A stretch of DNA of 64,000 bases from Phanerochaete sordida (taxonomy: Eukaryota > Basidiomycota > Agaricomycetes > Polyporales > Phanerochaetaceae). The stretch is from NCBI GenBank assembly GCA_019973155.2, contig BPQB01000001.1, positions 248,001 to 312,000 on the forward strand. Reading direction: 5' to 3'. Positions 19,980 to 31,312 of this stretch are shown here, piece after piece; positions within the stretch are counted from its first letter, which is position 1; each line of letters opens with the position of its first letter. The notes below the pieces were generated by a model, which saw only the letters and a program-made list of their open reading frames with translations, did no database searches and had not been told where the DNA came from. Position numbers and translations under genes: made by a program.

Positions 19980-22222
19980 CGATGCCCGCTCGCCTGTGCT
20001 CTTGAACCAGTACCTTGGCACCGACAGACGAAGCGGTAATCGTGCAAATGGCCGCACACCGTTCCTTGTGGGCAGTGGCGCCTTGCGACTAAACCCCGAG
20101 TATCTGCAGCATGTCGAAGGCTCGTCGTGCAGAGACTCGTGGCCAAAATGACAGAAAATCCGGGTGGACAACGCGCCTTGCACACCCCGTGAGGGCGCGC
20201 GGACAAACGAGAAGACTGCACCGCGGACTTGAGCCGTGGTTCTGGACGATCGGTGGCCCACATACCTATCCAACGCCAAGCCTTTGATCTTGAAGTGTAT
20301 GGTGCTTTGATGACCACTGCATCGCTTCGGACGCTATCTAGCTTGCTGGTTGTGCACAGTGTGCATCCCGGGATATACGTCGGGTAGAAAACCTCGGAGG
20401 GACCACATACTAGCTGCCCAGCATCGCCCCGCCTTGTCACGGGGAGCTGAACGGCGTTCATGCCGAGCGGCAGAAGAGTAAAAATAGCCCAGACGTACCG
20501 TGACAGGAGCTGAGAACAGCTTCTTCAATATACGGTTTTTCTTCGGTTAAGAGAGCCAGGCATTCGCAGCGAACGCGCCTAGTCGACATATTTTTTGCGA
20601 CATCTACTAGAGCAGGCAGATTCAAAATCCCAACGTTTGGACGGCTAGTCAACGGAAATCAGGAGATAACGAACACACCATACAAGACCAGCTGGACCAA
20701 GGCAGCTCTTGACCACTTGAAGACGAACCTACGACTGACCAATCAGAGGTAAGTGCGACATCAAGAAGACCGACCCCATGGGTCATTTGCGGGGAACCTC
20801 GCGCACTTGGCTGCACTTGGCCGGCGGAAGGAGACTCGAAATTGATGCCCTACTGATGCCGTTAGAGCTGCAGAGATCTGCATGGTGGTCAGGCGATATG
20901 TGTCGATATTTTCCGAGTGCAAATCGCCTTAGGCAGATTTCTGGTAGTTTGTGGTCCGTCATTACTAGGAGCAGATCGTCTGGTCGTTGCCTGTGTCAGA
21001 CAGAGTTCGTGTGGTAGGCTCGATAGCTAACTTCACAAATCAAGCTGTCACTGAAGGTTGAATTGACTGTCGCAGCAGTCCGAGCAAGAGCCGAATGAAT
21101 ATCCCGAGCGGATATTTGGGCTGTCTACCCAGCGTAAGAACTGGTCGGCAGTTTGTCGTCACTCGCGTGTGCTAGCCATACCTTTGAGAGAAGGATTCTA
21201 CGGTAACCCAAAAGCGAGGGTCAGCAGGAAGAAGGAGGAGAAAGGTGGTCCGAGAGCCAGAGGACGAGCCATGCCGCGAGTGTCGTTTCTGTAGATAATC
21301 TGACTCCTTATCGCCAGCGCGACAGCGCTGCTGGGCCGGGCTCTATCTTCACGTATCGACAGGATTGCGCACCTTTCGGTCATCGTGTCCACAGGGATGA
21401 GCAAGTACAAACGGTCGCAAACGCCTGTAGTTGACGGTTGACGTGCTCAGTCCCCTGCCAAGCCAGCGGGGCAGAGCTGGCGCTACGGAGTTAATGCCAG
21501 TGTTTACCGTTGAATGAGATGGACTGGCACGATCGAGCAGTTGACCAGGTCGCATGGGAGGTGATTGACTCGCTGCAGGACCAACGTGCAGGGACTCGGC
21601 TGGTCATTGGAAGGCTATACTGGCTTGGATGCCGACGGCTCGCACTGTCGCGTCCGGTGAACATCCTGGAGATCACTTGCGCAAGGTGTTATATTTATAG
21701 ACGCATTGACCTTGCGCCCGGCCGGCAGACGATGCACGGCAGACGAGTATAGCACATCTGGGGCTGCTAGAAGGCCGATATTGACTGTTGTGAGCCTCTG
21801 TGTATGCGAATACGGTCAAGAGCACGTACACAACGTCCAACACCCGCCCACTCCGAGACAAACTCGACAAACTCTGCGCAAGCTACCCCTCCCGGCGCAC
21901 AGCCAGATCCAGCTCCGTAGTCCTAAGTCTGTCGGGGTCATGTCCAGAGAGGAGCGAAGTCCGTGCACGTCGTGTCGGGGGCCGAGGTCGTCGTCGTCGG
22001 AGACAGGAAAAGCGTGTCTTCGTGGCGTCATCGTGCTTCGTAGACGCCCTGGCGGCGATCACGTGGTGTAACGCGGTCTTATGGGCGCTTCCTGCGGTTC
22101 GAGTTGCGCGTGGCGACGACCAGCTTTTGCTTCCGGCCATCTTCCACACTCGACGTCGACGCTGCATAACACGACGCCGACGAAACAAATAACGACTCTG
22201 AGCGAACCCTACACCTTGCACG
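19980..22222. other. Long intergenic region between GH7 copy 1 and kinesin
   Basis: About 2.2 kb with no gene I can support. It holds the unique upstream regulatory region of GH7 copy 1 and, at its right end, the kinesin promoter. Many short frames occur on both strands without motifs. Confidence 0.5.
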
Positions 22223-25200
22223 ATGGTTGCTGCTGGCTCCATCAACGTGGCTGTGCGGGTCAGGCCTCCCACCGCATGGGAGGCTGCTCGCCTGCCTGAG
22301 CCCATCACCGACACTCCCATTCGCGGCGAAGCGGCGCTCTCTGTACCCGCTGTCAAGTCCATTACCTCACAAACTAACCTACGACACATTGTTCAAATCA
22401 TCGACGATCGTGTCTTGACCTTCGACCCGGAGGAACGAGACGCGTCGCGTGCATTCGTCGAGAGGGGCTTCTTGCCGCCGGGGACGAAACGCTACAAGGA
22501 CAGAAGATTCATTTTCGACCGTGTTTTCAGGCACGATGTGAGGCAGGAGGATGTGTACGGCGGGACCGTGAGGCCTTTGTTGGAGAACGTGCTGAATGGG
22601 TACAATGCGACCGTCTTCGCCTACGGCGTAAGCACCTTTTTCTTTGATTTGTCTAGGAGCGGTATCGACTCCGTTTACAGGCTACGGGATGCGGAAAGAC
22701 CCACACCATCAGTGGTACGGAAGATGACCCTGGAATCATCTACCTGACTATGGCAGACCTCTTTCGCCTCATCGACGACCGCCGAGAAGATCACATCGTC
22801 GACGTACAAGTGTCTTTCCTCGAGATCTACAACGAAGAGATACGCGACCTGCTCGTGGAGCCTGGCGTTCCTACTCGGGGAGGTCTTCAAATACGCGAAG
22901 ATAGCAACAAGTCAGTCAAGGTCGTAGGCCTCACGGAGCTGCGTCCGACTTCCGCGGATGAGGTCAAGGAGATTGTCCTCTTGGGCAACTCAAGGCGCAC
23001 ACAGTCGCCCACTCACGCCAATGCGACGTCCTCACGCTCACACGCTGTTCTGCAAGTGCAAGTCGCTCAAGCTCCAAGGACCGCGGCACTGTCGGAGGAG
23101 CGAACTGTAGCCACGTTGTCCATCATCGATCTTGCAGGCAGTGAGCGAGCTGCTGCAACGTCTAACATGGGCCAGCGTATGGTCGAAGGCGCGAATATAA
23201 ACAAGTCCCTTCTGGCCCTCGGGAACTGCATCAACGCACTCTGCGAGTCTGGCGGTGCTACTCGTCACATCCCCTACCGCAACAGCAAGCTCACACGCTT
23301 GCTCAAGTTCTCTCTTGGAGGCAACTGCAAGACGGTCATGATTGTCTGCGTTGCTCCTACCTCTGCACACTTTGACGACACCCATAACACCCTCATTTAC
23401 GCTGAACGCGCCACTAAGATCAAGACCAAGGTCGTGACGCGTAACGTCGTGAACGTAGATCGACACGTCGGGCAGTATGTGGAGGCGATTAACAGGCTCA
23501 ATCACCAGGTCGAAGACCTCAAAGCCAAGTTGGCTGGGAAGCGCGATGCAGAGGCAGAGAAAGAGAAGAGGCGGAAGCAGGAGGCAATAGTGGAGGTTGA
23601 AAGAGCAAAGGCAGACATGCAGGCAAAGACCGACCAGACACAGCCTTCCCTTGTCGACGGCGCGACGTGCTCCGGCAAACTGTCTGTCGCGGAGGCGAAG
23701 CTTAGGGTCATCAAAGCACGCCTCGCCGATCTCGACTCGCAAGCCGCCTCAGGCGCCCTACCCGCTGACCTTGAAGCAGAACGCGGTCTCTTGCGCGCGC
23801 TCGCCGCGCCAGAGGAGCAGGCACTCAAGCCCAACTCGGACCTGAACGCGCGCGTGCAGCGCTCGGGGAACTCTGGCGCGATGTTCGAGGCGACGCTCCG
23901 CGCGGTGAGCGAGCGCAAGTCGGACAAGGTCGACGACGTCAGCGTCGACAACATCAAGCTCGACGCGCGCTGGCGCAAGGCTGAGATGGAGCGGGTCAAG
24001 GCGGAGGCTCGACGCGAAGCCCTGCGCGAGGCTGTCGAGGCGCAGGCCCAGACGGTCGTGCACCTCGTCGGGCTTCTTGGACGGTGCACGGTCATGCTGA
24101 ATGAGGCGAGCAGGACGCTGCTTTCGTCGGGCGAGGGTGAGGGCGACCTGGAGGGCACCGCGAAGACCGTCGCGGCATCGCTGAAGAACGTCGCCGACGG
24201 GAACGACAAGGCTTTCAAGTCGATCGTTGGACATTCCACGGCAGAGTACCTCGTCGGTCCTCCTACTGCGTCTGCGCTAGACAACTTCAAGGGTTACCCG
24301 TCGGTTCTTCCTCCTACCACCAGCGGCATAAGCCGTGTTGTATCAGGTCCAGCACGTCCCTCGGATATCGGTTCGAGGGTCTCGAGGCGAACGTCCTCGT
24401 ATGGTGCGCATGTCGGGACCTCGCCGCGAAAGGCCAGCCTTGGCCACCGTTCGCCTCGCAAGTCGCTTCGCTCCAGCATGGCAGGCTCGGCTCCTTATAG
24501 GCGGGCTTCGGAGACCATGGCCAAGCCAAAGAAGAAAGGGGTTCAATGGCGAGACGAAGTGGGCCAAGGAGACCTCGACGACCGTGGTCTGGGATCTAGC
24601 GTACCAGCAGCTGTCACTGTCATCACTCCAGCGTCCCCTGCCTTCTCTGATGAACCGTCCCTCTTCAACGATTCCTCTTCTGCGTCTACATCTGGCGATC
24701 CTAGCAACAGCAGGAACACACCCTCGCGCACTGGTTCAGAGAGCGACTGGGAAGACGAAAAGACGGAGGATAGTTTCAGCCTCCCTCCGGTCCCGGGTCC
24801 CTCTCGCGCACCAACAGTGACTCTGAACGAAAACCGGGTTGGAAGCGCGAGGCGGCCTCGCGCCAGCCACCTCACTGCTGGCTTCCTCAAATCGAAGACA
24901 CGGTTCTCACCGCTCGGCAGCCTTGCAGAGACGGACGAGGAGCGTCTCTCGCCCAGGAAGCCTAGTCCGCTTGGCGACCGCAACATGAACCGGTCGGTGT
25001 CGCCTGCGCCCTCGAGCAGTGGCTCGAGCACGTCGACGGTCGGGAAGGGCAAGGCAGTCGCGAGCCCAGTGAAGCGAGGCACGCTGACACCCAAGATTGT
25101 CAATGGGAACAAGAGCGGACGACGTCGCTCCGCTATCGGTCCCGTGCGCGTCGAGCGACCGCGTCGCCGGTCCAGCATGATCCCGCAGCTGTCGCCGAAG

Positions 25201-25446
25201 TTCAAGGCCTCTTCCGACAGCTTCAGCGCGGGCCCCAGCGAGCCTTCGTACGGGAAGAGCATCAGCGCACCTGTCCGACGCATTGGGTCCGAGAAGTCGC
25301 CCGCTCGGCGCCCCAAGCGGTCGAGCATCTTTGGGACGTCGGCGCTGAGCCGTCCTGCGCTGCGCCTGACGCCCAAGACGAGCGACGCCAACCTCAGCGC
25401 GGACAGCAGCTTCCGCGCTGGCGGGTCGAAGCCGACGTGGCGCTAG
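22223..25446 (+). CDS. Kinesin-8 family motor protein (Kip3-like)
   Basis: Plus-end-directed microtubule motor; the kinesin-8 group controls microtubule length in spindle and nuclear positioning. Exons 22223-22627 and 22681-25446 give 1056 residues. The intron sits inside the P-loop: exon 1 ends FAYG and exon 2 begins ATGCGKTHT, so the P-loop is residues 135-142. Switch I is NATSSRSH (249-256) and switch II is DLAGSE (285-290). The motor is N-terminal, followed by a neck (ERATKIKTK) and coiled coil (about 420-470 and later). A long Ser/Pro/Arg-rich tail follows, with likely phosphorylation and microtubule-binding patches. The GATGCGKTHT loop and the insert-rich N-terminus fit Kip3/KIF18 rather than kinesin-5 or -14. 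It lies between the arms of the inverted duplication but is itself single-copy here. Confidence 0.9.
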
Positions 25447-26356
25447 ACGGCCAATGCGAAGAATATCTGGAATGTATGTTATCTGAACGAGAACTCTAGT
25501 ACGGACCATGCATTCAAAGTATGTAATACTCGGTCTGGCTCCCACTCTCCCCTCGCATCGCATCGTAGTGTAGTCGGAGGATAGCAGGCTTGAAGCCTTC
25601 GACGTTTTGTATAATGTTACGACCCACTCATGTCTCATGTTGAGCCTTTCGTTCTCGTTCCTATCTGGCTGCACCACTGTCTGAAATCCGCTACCAAGTC
25701 GCAAGCTGTCTGTCTGTATCCGTTAGTCCCCTACTTTGTATAGTCCGTGTCATGTTGTCCCCCGGATCCTGCCTCTGCATGTAACAACTATGTCCTCCTG
25801 ACTTTCTGCTATCCCTTCACTTGAGGATGAACAGAGTGCTACGGTCGCGGGCATCAATCGGACCGCATCATCCGGGGTAACCCATGACAAGCCCTTCGTG
25901 GCGCTCCCGAGCACATCTTGTTCCCGACCTCGACTGACGGTCCACCTCCGAGGTTTCCTCCCCCGACAAATATCCCGAGATGTTTGTCTCTCGCGATGCG
26001 CGCGGCCTACAGCGACCGGCACGACGTTCTATCTAACACCCACGCCCTCAGATCCGCGATCAGGGCCTTGGCATAGAACAAGTAACGCCAGGGTCTCGCG
26101 TGCAGAACGTCGGGACAAGTCCGCTGGCCAGCCTTCTCTTTTGTCCGCGCTGCCTCACGAGGCATGCAAGTTGCGTCGTCGGAGACCTGCGTTGTTGGCT
26201 TTGCTGGCGAGGTTCCGAGGAGATGCTTCGCCAGGGCTGAAAATGTTCGGGGCAAAGTCGCGAGGTATGTGGTTCGCTTGATACGTCTGCACAGCGACTC
26301 ACGAGAGTCCATGATGACAGCGGTTCTATGTGAGACACTCTGTACGATGAGGGTTC
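25447..26356. other. Intergenic region between kinesin and GH7 copy 2
   Basis: No gene recognised. It contains the unique upstream regulatory region of GH7 copy 2, unlike that of copy 1. Confidence 0.5.
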
Positions 26357-26364
26357 TATATAAG
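26357..26364 (+). promoter_or_regulatory. TATA box, GH7 copy 2
   Basis: TATATAAG about 118 bases before the ATG at 26482. The first base of similarity to copy 1 coincides with this box. Confidence 0.7.
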
Positions 26365-26481
26365 CTGCTGTGGAGGTGCCGTTGAAGAGCAGAGCCCAGC
26401 GATTCAGCTTTCAGTGAGTGTGCCGCACACGGAGGTCGTAGACTGGCTTGCTGACGCGTGGCGCGCTGGCAGACGGACACG

Positions 26482-28187
26482 ATGTTCCGCAAGGTCGCCC
26501 TCGTCGCATTCACGCTCGCCGCCGTGGCCGTCGGCCAGCAGGTCGGCACCAACACGGCCGAGACCCACCCGACGCTCAACTCGCAGAAGTGCACGACGGC
26601 GGGCGGCTGCGTCGCGCAGAACACGAAGATCGTGCTCGACTCCAACTGGCGCTGGCTCCACAGCACCACCGGCTACACCAACTGCTACACCGGCAACGCG
26701 TGGGACGCGACGCTGTGCCCCGACGGCGCGACGTGCGCGAAGAACTGCGCGCTCGACGGCGCGGACTACACCGGCACGTACGGCATCACGAGCAGCGGCA
26801 GCTCGCTCTCGCTCCAGTTCGTCACGGGCACGAACGTCGGCAGCCGGGTGTACCTGATGGCGGACGACTCGCACTACGAGATGTTCAAGCTGCTGAACCA
26901 GGAGTTCACGTTCGACGTCGACATGTCGAACCTGCCGTGCGGCCTGAACGGCGCGCTGTACCTGGTGGAGATGGACGCGGACGGTGGGATGGCGAAGTTC
27001 CCGACGAACCTGGCTGGTGCCAAGTACGGCACTGGCTACTGCGACTCGCAGTGCCCGAAGGACATCAAGTTCATCAACGGCGAGGTAAGCGGCGACGCTG
27101 CTACTTCTAGGCTTTGGACTTGCACGCTGACTTGAAATTTCCTCCTTCTCCTCCTCCTTCTCCTCCTCCTCCTCCCCCTTGCCCCTCCCCCAGGCCAACG
27201 TCGAGGGATGGACTGGCACCAGCGCCAACGCAGGCACCGGCACCTACGGCACCTGCTGCTCCGAGATGGACATCTGGGAGGCCAACAACGACGCCGCCGC
27301 GTTCACCCCGCACCCGTGCACGACCGACGGCCAGGAGCGCTGCTCCGGCGACGACTGCACCCGCGACACCGGCCTCTGCGACGCCGACGGCTGCGACTTC
27401 AACTCCTTCCGCATGGGCAACCAGACCTTCCTCGGCAAGGGCATGACCGTCGACACCAGCAAGCCCTTCACCGTCGTCACCCAATTCCTCACGAACGACA
27501 ACACCTCGACGGGCACGCTGAGCGAGATCCGCCGGATCTACGTCCAGAACGGCAAGGTCATCGCCAACAGCGTCGCGAACATCCCCGGCATTCCCGCGGT
27601 CAACAGCATCACCGACGACTTCTGCACGACGCAGAAGACCGTCTTCGGGGACACGAACTACTTTGCGCAGCACGGCGGCCTGAAGCAGATGGGCGAGTCG
27701 CTCGCCAACGGCATGGTCCTCGCGCTCTCGGTCTGGGACGACTACGCCGCGAGCATGCTCTGGCTCGACTCTGACTACCCGACTGGCTCGGCTGCGACCA
27801 CTCCCGGTGTCGCTCGCGGCACGTGCGCCACCACGTCTGGTGTCCCCGCGCAGATCGAGGCTCAGGCTCCGGCGTCGAAGGTCACTTTCAGCAACATCAA
27901 GTTCGGCGACATCGGGTCGACGTTCAGCGGCACCGGCAGCCCTCTCCCCCCTCCCCCGCCGCCGCCGCCGGTGTCCGGCTCCGGCTCCGGCTCTGCCCCG
28001 GCTTCCGCGCCCACGGGCACCGTCGCTCAGTGGGGCCAGTGCGGTGGCATTGGATACACTGGCGCGACTGCGTGCGTGTCTGGCTTCACCTGCCACGTCC
28101 TCAACCCCTGTGAGTGCCCTTGTGTCTCCTTGCGACTTCTGCATCGTGCTGACCACATCGTCTGCAGACTACTCCCAGTGCTACTAG
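26482..28187 (+). CDS. GH7 cellobiohydrolase I with CBM1, copy 2
   Basis: Same enzyme as copy 1. Exons 26482-27084, 27194-28109 and 28168-28187 give 512 residues. By eye the whole translation, including the linker and CBM1, matches copy 1 residue for residue. Scattered silent changes occur in the exons, and intron 1 differs in length: 109 bases here against 95, because of a (CTC/CTT)n pyrimidine run. Intron 2 and the 3' flank also differ by substitutions. Catalytic residues are the same (Glu225, Asp227, Glu230). The identity of the protein against diverged surroundings suggests recent gene conversion or strong constraint. The upstream region differs from copy 1, so the two genes could respond to different signals. 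Confidence 0.95.
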
Positions 28188-28846
28188 ATGGACAGGTAGA
28201 GTGGCGGCGGAGTGGATGGGCTCCCTTCGGATTTCTTCTCTACGCCTTCCTCATCCTTCCTACACTCGTACTGCCGAGTTCTGTACCAAAAGTTGTGCTA
28301 TCGCTCCCGGTCTCGTATATGCGGCATCCATCCCTCCTCGGTCCGACGGCCTGACAGATGTATATGATAGCAGAAAATTCCACACAAATACCTTCGTTGT
28401 CACCGTCATCCTTATCCCAGCGACGCAGTTTCTGTACTATGCGTGGGAATGGCACTTGTGAGCGTGAGAAGGTCTTGTTTGTTCTTCGGCCCCCGAAGAT
28501 CTTCAGCTCATGTCTTTCCTGCTCGCAGCTCGCATGAATGTTCTCTATTGCTGTATGGTCATTCGCTGAAATATGTCTTAAATTCCAGCTTCGCTAATTC
28601 TTGTTGAGTGCGTCAGAGACTCTCAGAGACTGACTTTACCTCGTCAAATCATTTGCAGACCACCTCCGAGGACCTTTGTTCCCCTGGCTGTATTAGGTTC
28701 AGGATCTCGATACTGTCGCCTCGTGTTCAGCGGCCATGCATCGCCCCGGCGTTGACGTACACATAGGACCTTCCCAACGCCTTGTCTGCTACTCTCACCA
28801 CCAGCCTCAAGCAGCTCGAGGGTCCAACTACTAGACACGCCGTTCT
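28188..28846. other. Spacer between GH7 copy 2 and BTB copy 2
   Basis: No gene. It is similar in reverse orientation to the 17.5-18.16 kb spacer, so it belongs to the duplicated block. It holds the GH7 3' end and the BTB promoter. Confidence 0.6.
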
Positions 28847-30791
28847 ATGTCATCTGGGACACCGTCCGAAGTCTCCGACCTATCTATGAGCGATACAGAG
28901 TCGTTTGCGGATATTCAAGAAATGCTGCACTCCCCCGCGACGGGCGAGAGCGCGTCCTCCCCTCTAGTCGACTCGGAGACGAGTCCGTTCATCGACCGCA
29001 GTCCTTCTGAGCCAACCGGCCCGAGGCACGCCAAGTACTACTTCGATGACGGTTCAATCATCTTCGTGGTGCGTAGTACGTCTGTGGAGCAGTGCGGTTC
29101 GTGTCTTATTTGCGAACAGGTGGGCGGACTGAGCTACCGCCTGCACGAATACCTCTTCTCCCGAGAATCGCCGCACTGGGCCAACACTATAGCCCACCGA
29201 GTACCCGGCGAAACTTTCGAAGTGTCAGACGAGAGCACTGCGGAATTTGATGCATTCCTGGCAGTGTTGTACTCGACGTACGTATCTGTTCGTTCGCGGG
29301 GCATCGGAGCTAACGGACCACATTCATGAACCCCATAGATGCTATCGGCCCCCTCAGATATCTACCGCGACTGAATGGTCCGCCGTGCTTCGTCTCGCTA
29401 CCAAATGGTCCTTCGACGACATCCGCCAGCTTGCGATAGAGCGCTTGGAGCCGATCGCCGGCCCCATCGAGAAGATCGTCTTAAGCCATTCCCATGCGAT
29501 TCCCCAATGGCTCACAGCCGCATACACGTCATTGTGCAAGCGCACTCATCCCCTGACCGCCGCAGAAATCAGAGCGGTCCAGGCCGAAGATGTCGCGCTG
29601 GTTATGTCGGTTCGCGAGGCCCTTCTCCGACGTGGGGGGTCTTGGGACGCAACAGATGCATCGACATGCGTCGCCGAAGCTATGGAGAAGCTGGAAAACT
29701 CCACGTCCATTGGAGTGGCTCCGAAAGTTGAGCGATGTGAGGTGCCAACACCCGCCAAGCTCGGGGCTGAACCCGCGAAGGCAGACGAGCTCCCCGATGG
29801 GCCTCAGCTGCCTGACCTTATTGCGACCATTCCCTCGGCTTCTTGCCCTGCCAGCACGTCTGTGGACAATGTCTCCTCCCCACCAGCACACGCTGCATCG
29901 TACTACGCCTATGCAGATGTTACAGAACTCCTTGATCTACTGGCAATCGACACTTACTCTGGGGTCGGCAAAGAGATTGCCCAATGGATCACTAGCGACG
30001 AAAGGACAGATGGTTATGCTGCCCTCGTTGGCACTGTCGATCTCATTTTCGACAAGGCAGCAAACGCTCGAGGGTCCAGCTACATTTACGCTCTGCTGTC
30101 CTTGCAGATCAGCGGGGGAGTGCAGGAGAAGACCTTCGTCTCTCCAGCTGAAGATGGACAGCACGACGAGGGAGCTCTCACCTTCAAGAAGTATCTGTTC
30201 AACAAGTGCATTGCAGAGTTTAACAGCACCATGCCGCGTTCGAACTCGAAAGGAGCGGGTTCCAGCGACGGAGGTATGCACTATTTTTGAAGCCTAGTTG
30301 TACGCGTATCGCTGAACTTCCTACGTTGCGATGCGTAATCTACCAACCTTCGTGTAGAGGATACAGGCCCTAGGACGCTGAAACAGAGCATCAACATAGC
30401 CAACTTTTCCGCCGATCTTTTGCTACAAAATGTTTGGGCTGGGAAGTCCGTCTACGATTTTCTCGACTCAATAGTTCCGGATACCCAGGATGTGGCACAT
30501 GACGAGCGAAAGGTCCAGCTACTCTGCGCTTTACTGAAAGCACTCGCGCCTCGACTTCGTCAGCTGATGGTCCAAACTGGTCGCGAAAACGTCCGCCAGC
30601 GCATGAGTCGCTACATTTCAACCATCACGACTGCGAACGGTGCGCAGGTCGGTTCAGATACCTTCAAGATGACACAGGTATGTCATCATATCATTGCCTC
30701 GAGATGAGTCGGCTCACTGCTCTGTCAGACTGTTCTGGAAATGTCCCAGAACAATTGGGTTGTGAAGAACGCTTGGGGGTCCAGTTGGTGA
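28847..30791 (+). CDS. BTB/POZ domain protein, copy 2
   Basis: Exons 28847-29068, 29120-29277, 29339-30273, 30358-30677 and 30729-30791 join in phase to give 565 residues. The N-terminus (MSSGTPSEVSDLSMSDTESF) is Ser/Thr/Glu-rich. The BTB fold spans about residues 64-140 and is cut by introns 1 and 2 (KYYFDDGSIIFV; VGGLSYRLHEYLFS; FDAFLAVLYST). After it comes a conserved helical block (EWSAVLRLATKWSFDDIRQL, KIVLSHSHAIPQW, LTAAEIRAVQAEDVALVMSV), a variable Ser/Pro-rich middle and a C-terminal helical region ending NNWVVKNAWGSSW. It is the direct inverted partner of copy 1, and here the intron 2 acceptor (CCATAG) is intact. Probably an adaptor in a protein complex; the ligase link is inferred from the BTB fold only. 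Confidence 0.8.
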
Positions 30792-31312
30792 ATGCCTATT
30801 CCGTAAGCCCAGGCGATGTGTGCGAATGCCTTTCTTATATGGATCCCAACGTTGTCTACATATATTGTGGTGTCGTGCGCCGTCGGCCCACGGAAGAAGG
30901 AGTGCGGCCTGAGTATGCGCACACATCGGTAATAAGTAAATGTGCATATTTCTACATGTTCTCCAAATCGGAATCCTCGCGAAATCGGAATCCTCGGACG
31001 CGTTGTATTCCATTACACCGTAGCAGATCCGGCCGGCTTCGTCCACCATATCCGGACCCGCCACAGGTTCCGCTCCTCTATCCTTGCGTCGTATCGTCTC
31101 TTGAAGACCATTTATGACCAGCCTTATGCGCCTTATCAAAATGATGCGGTTGCCTCGTGTACATCAGCCAGTCCATATATTTATCGCGCCAAGGTTGATG
31201 TAGAACCATCCGCCGCTTTGGCTGCTTCTGTCACCTCGCCCCCACCTCAGAGCAGTCCAAGTGTACGTCGACGCATCCTTGCGTCGAGCTCATGCACTTT
31301 CGCTATCTTTCT
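30792..31312. other. Spacer between BTB copies 2 and 3
   Basis: No gene recognised. The 3' end of copy 2 and promoter of copy 3 should lie here. Confidence 0.45.

Larger units (their letters stand above)
26357..29339 (+). repeat. Inverted duplication, right arm
   Basis: Mirror of the left arm (17040-19979). It starts at the GH7 copy 2 TATA box, includes that gene and the spacer, and continues into BTB copy 2. Similarity is very high in the GH7 coding exons, moderate in the GH7 3' flank and spacer, and lowest in the BTB gene. Confidence 0.85.
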
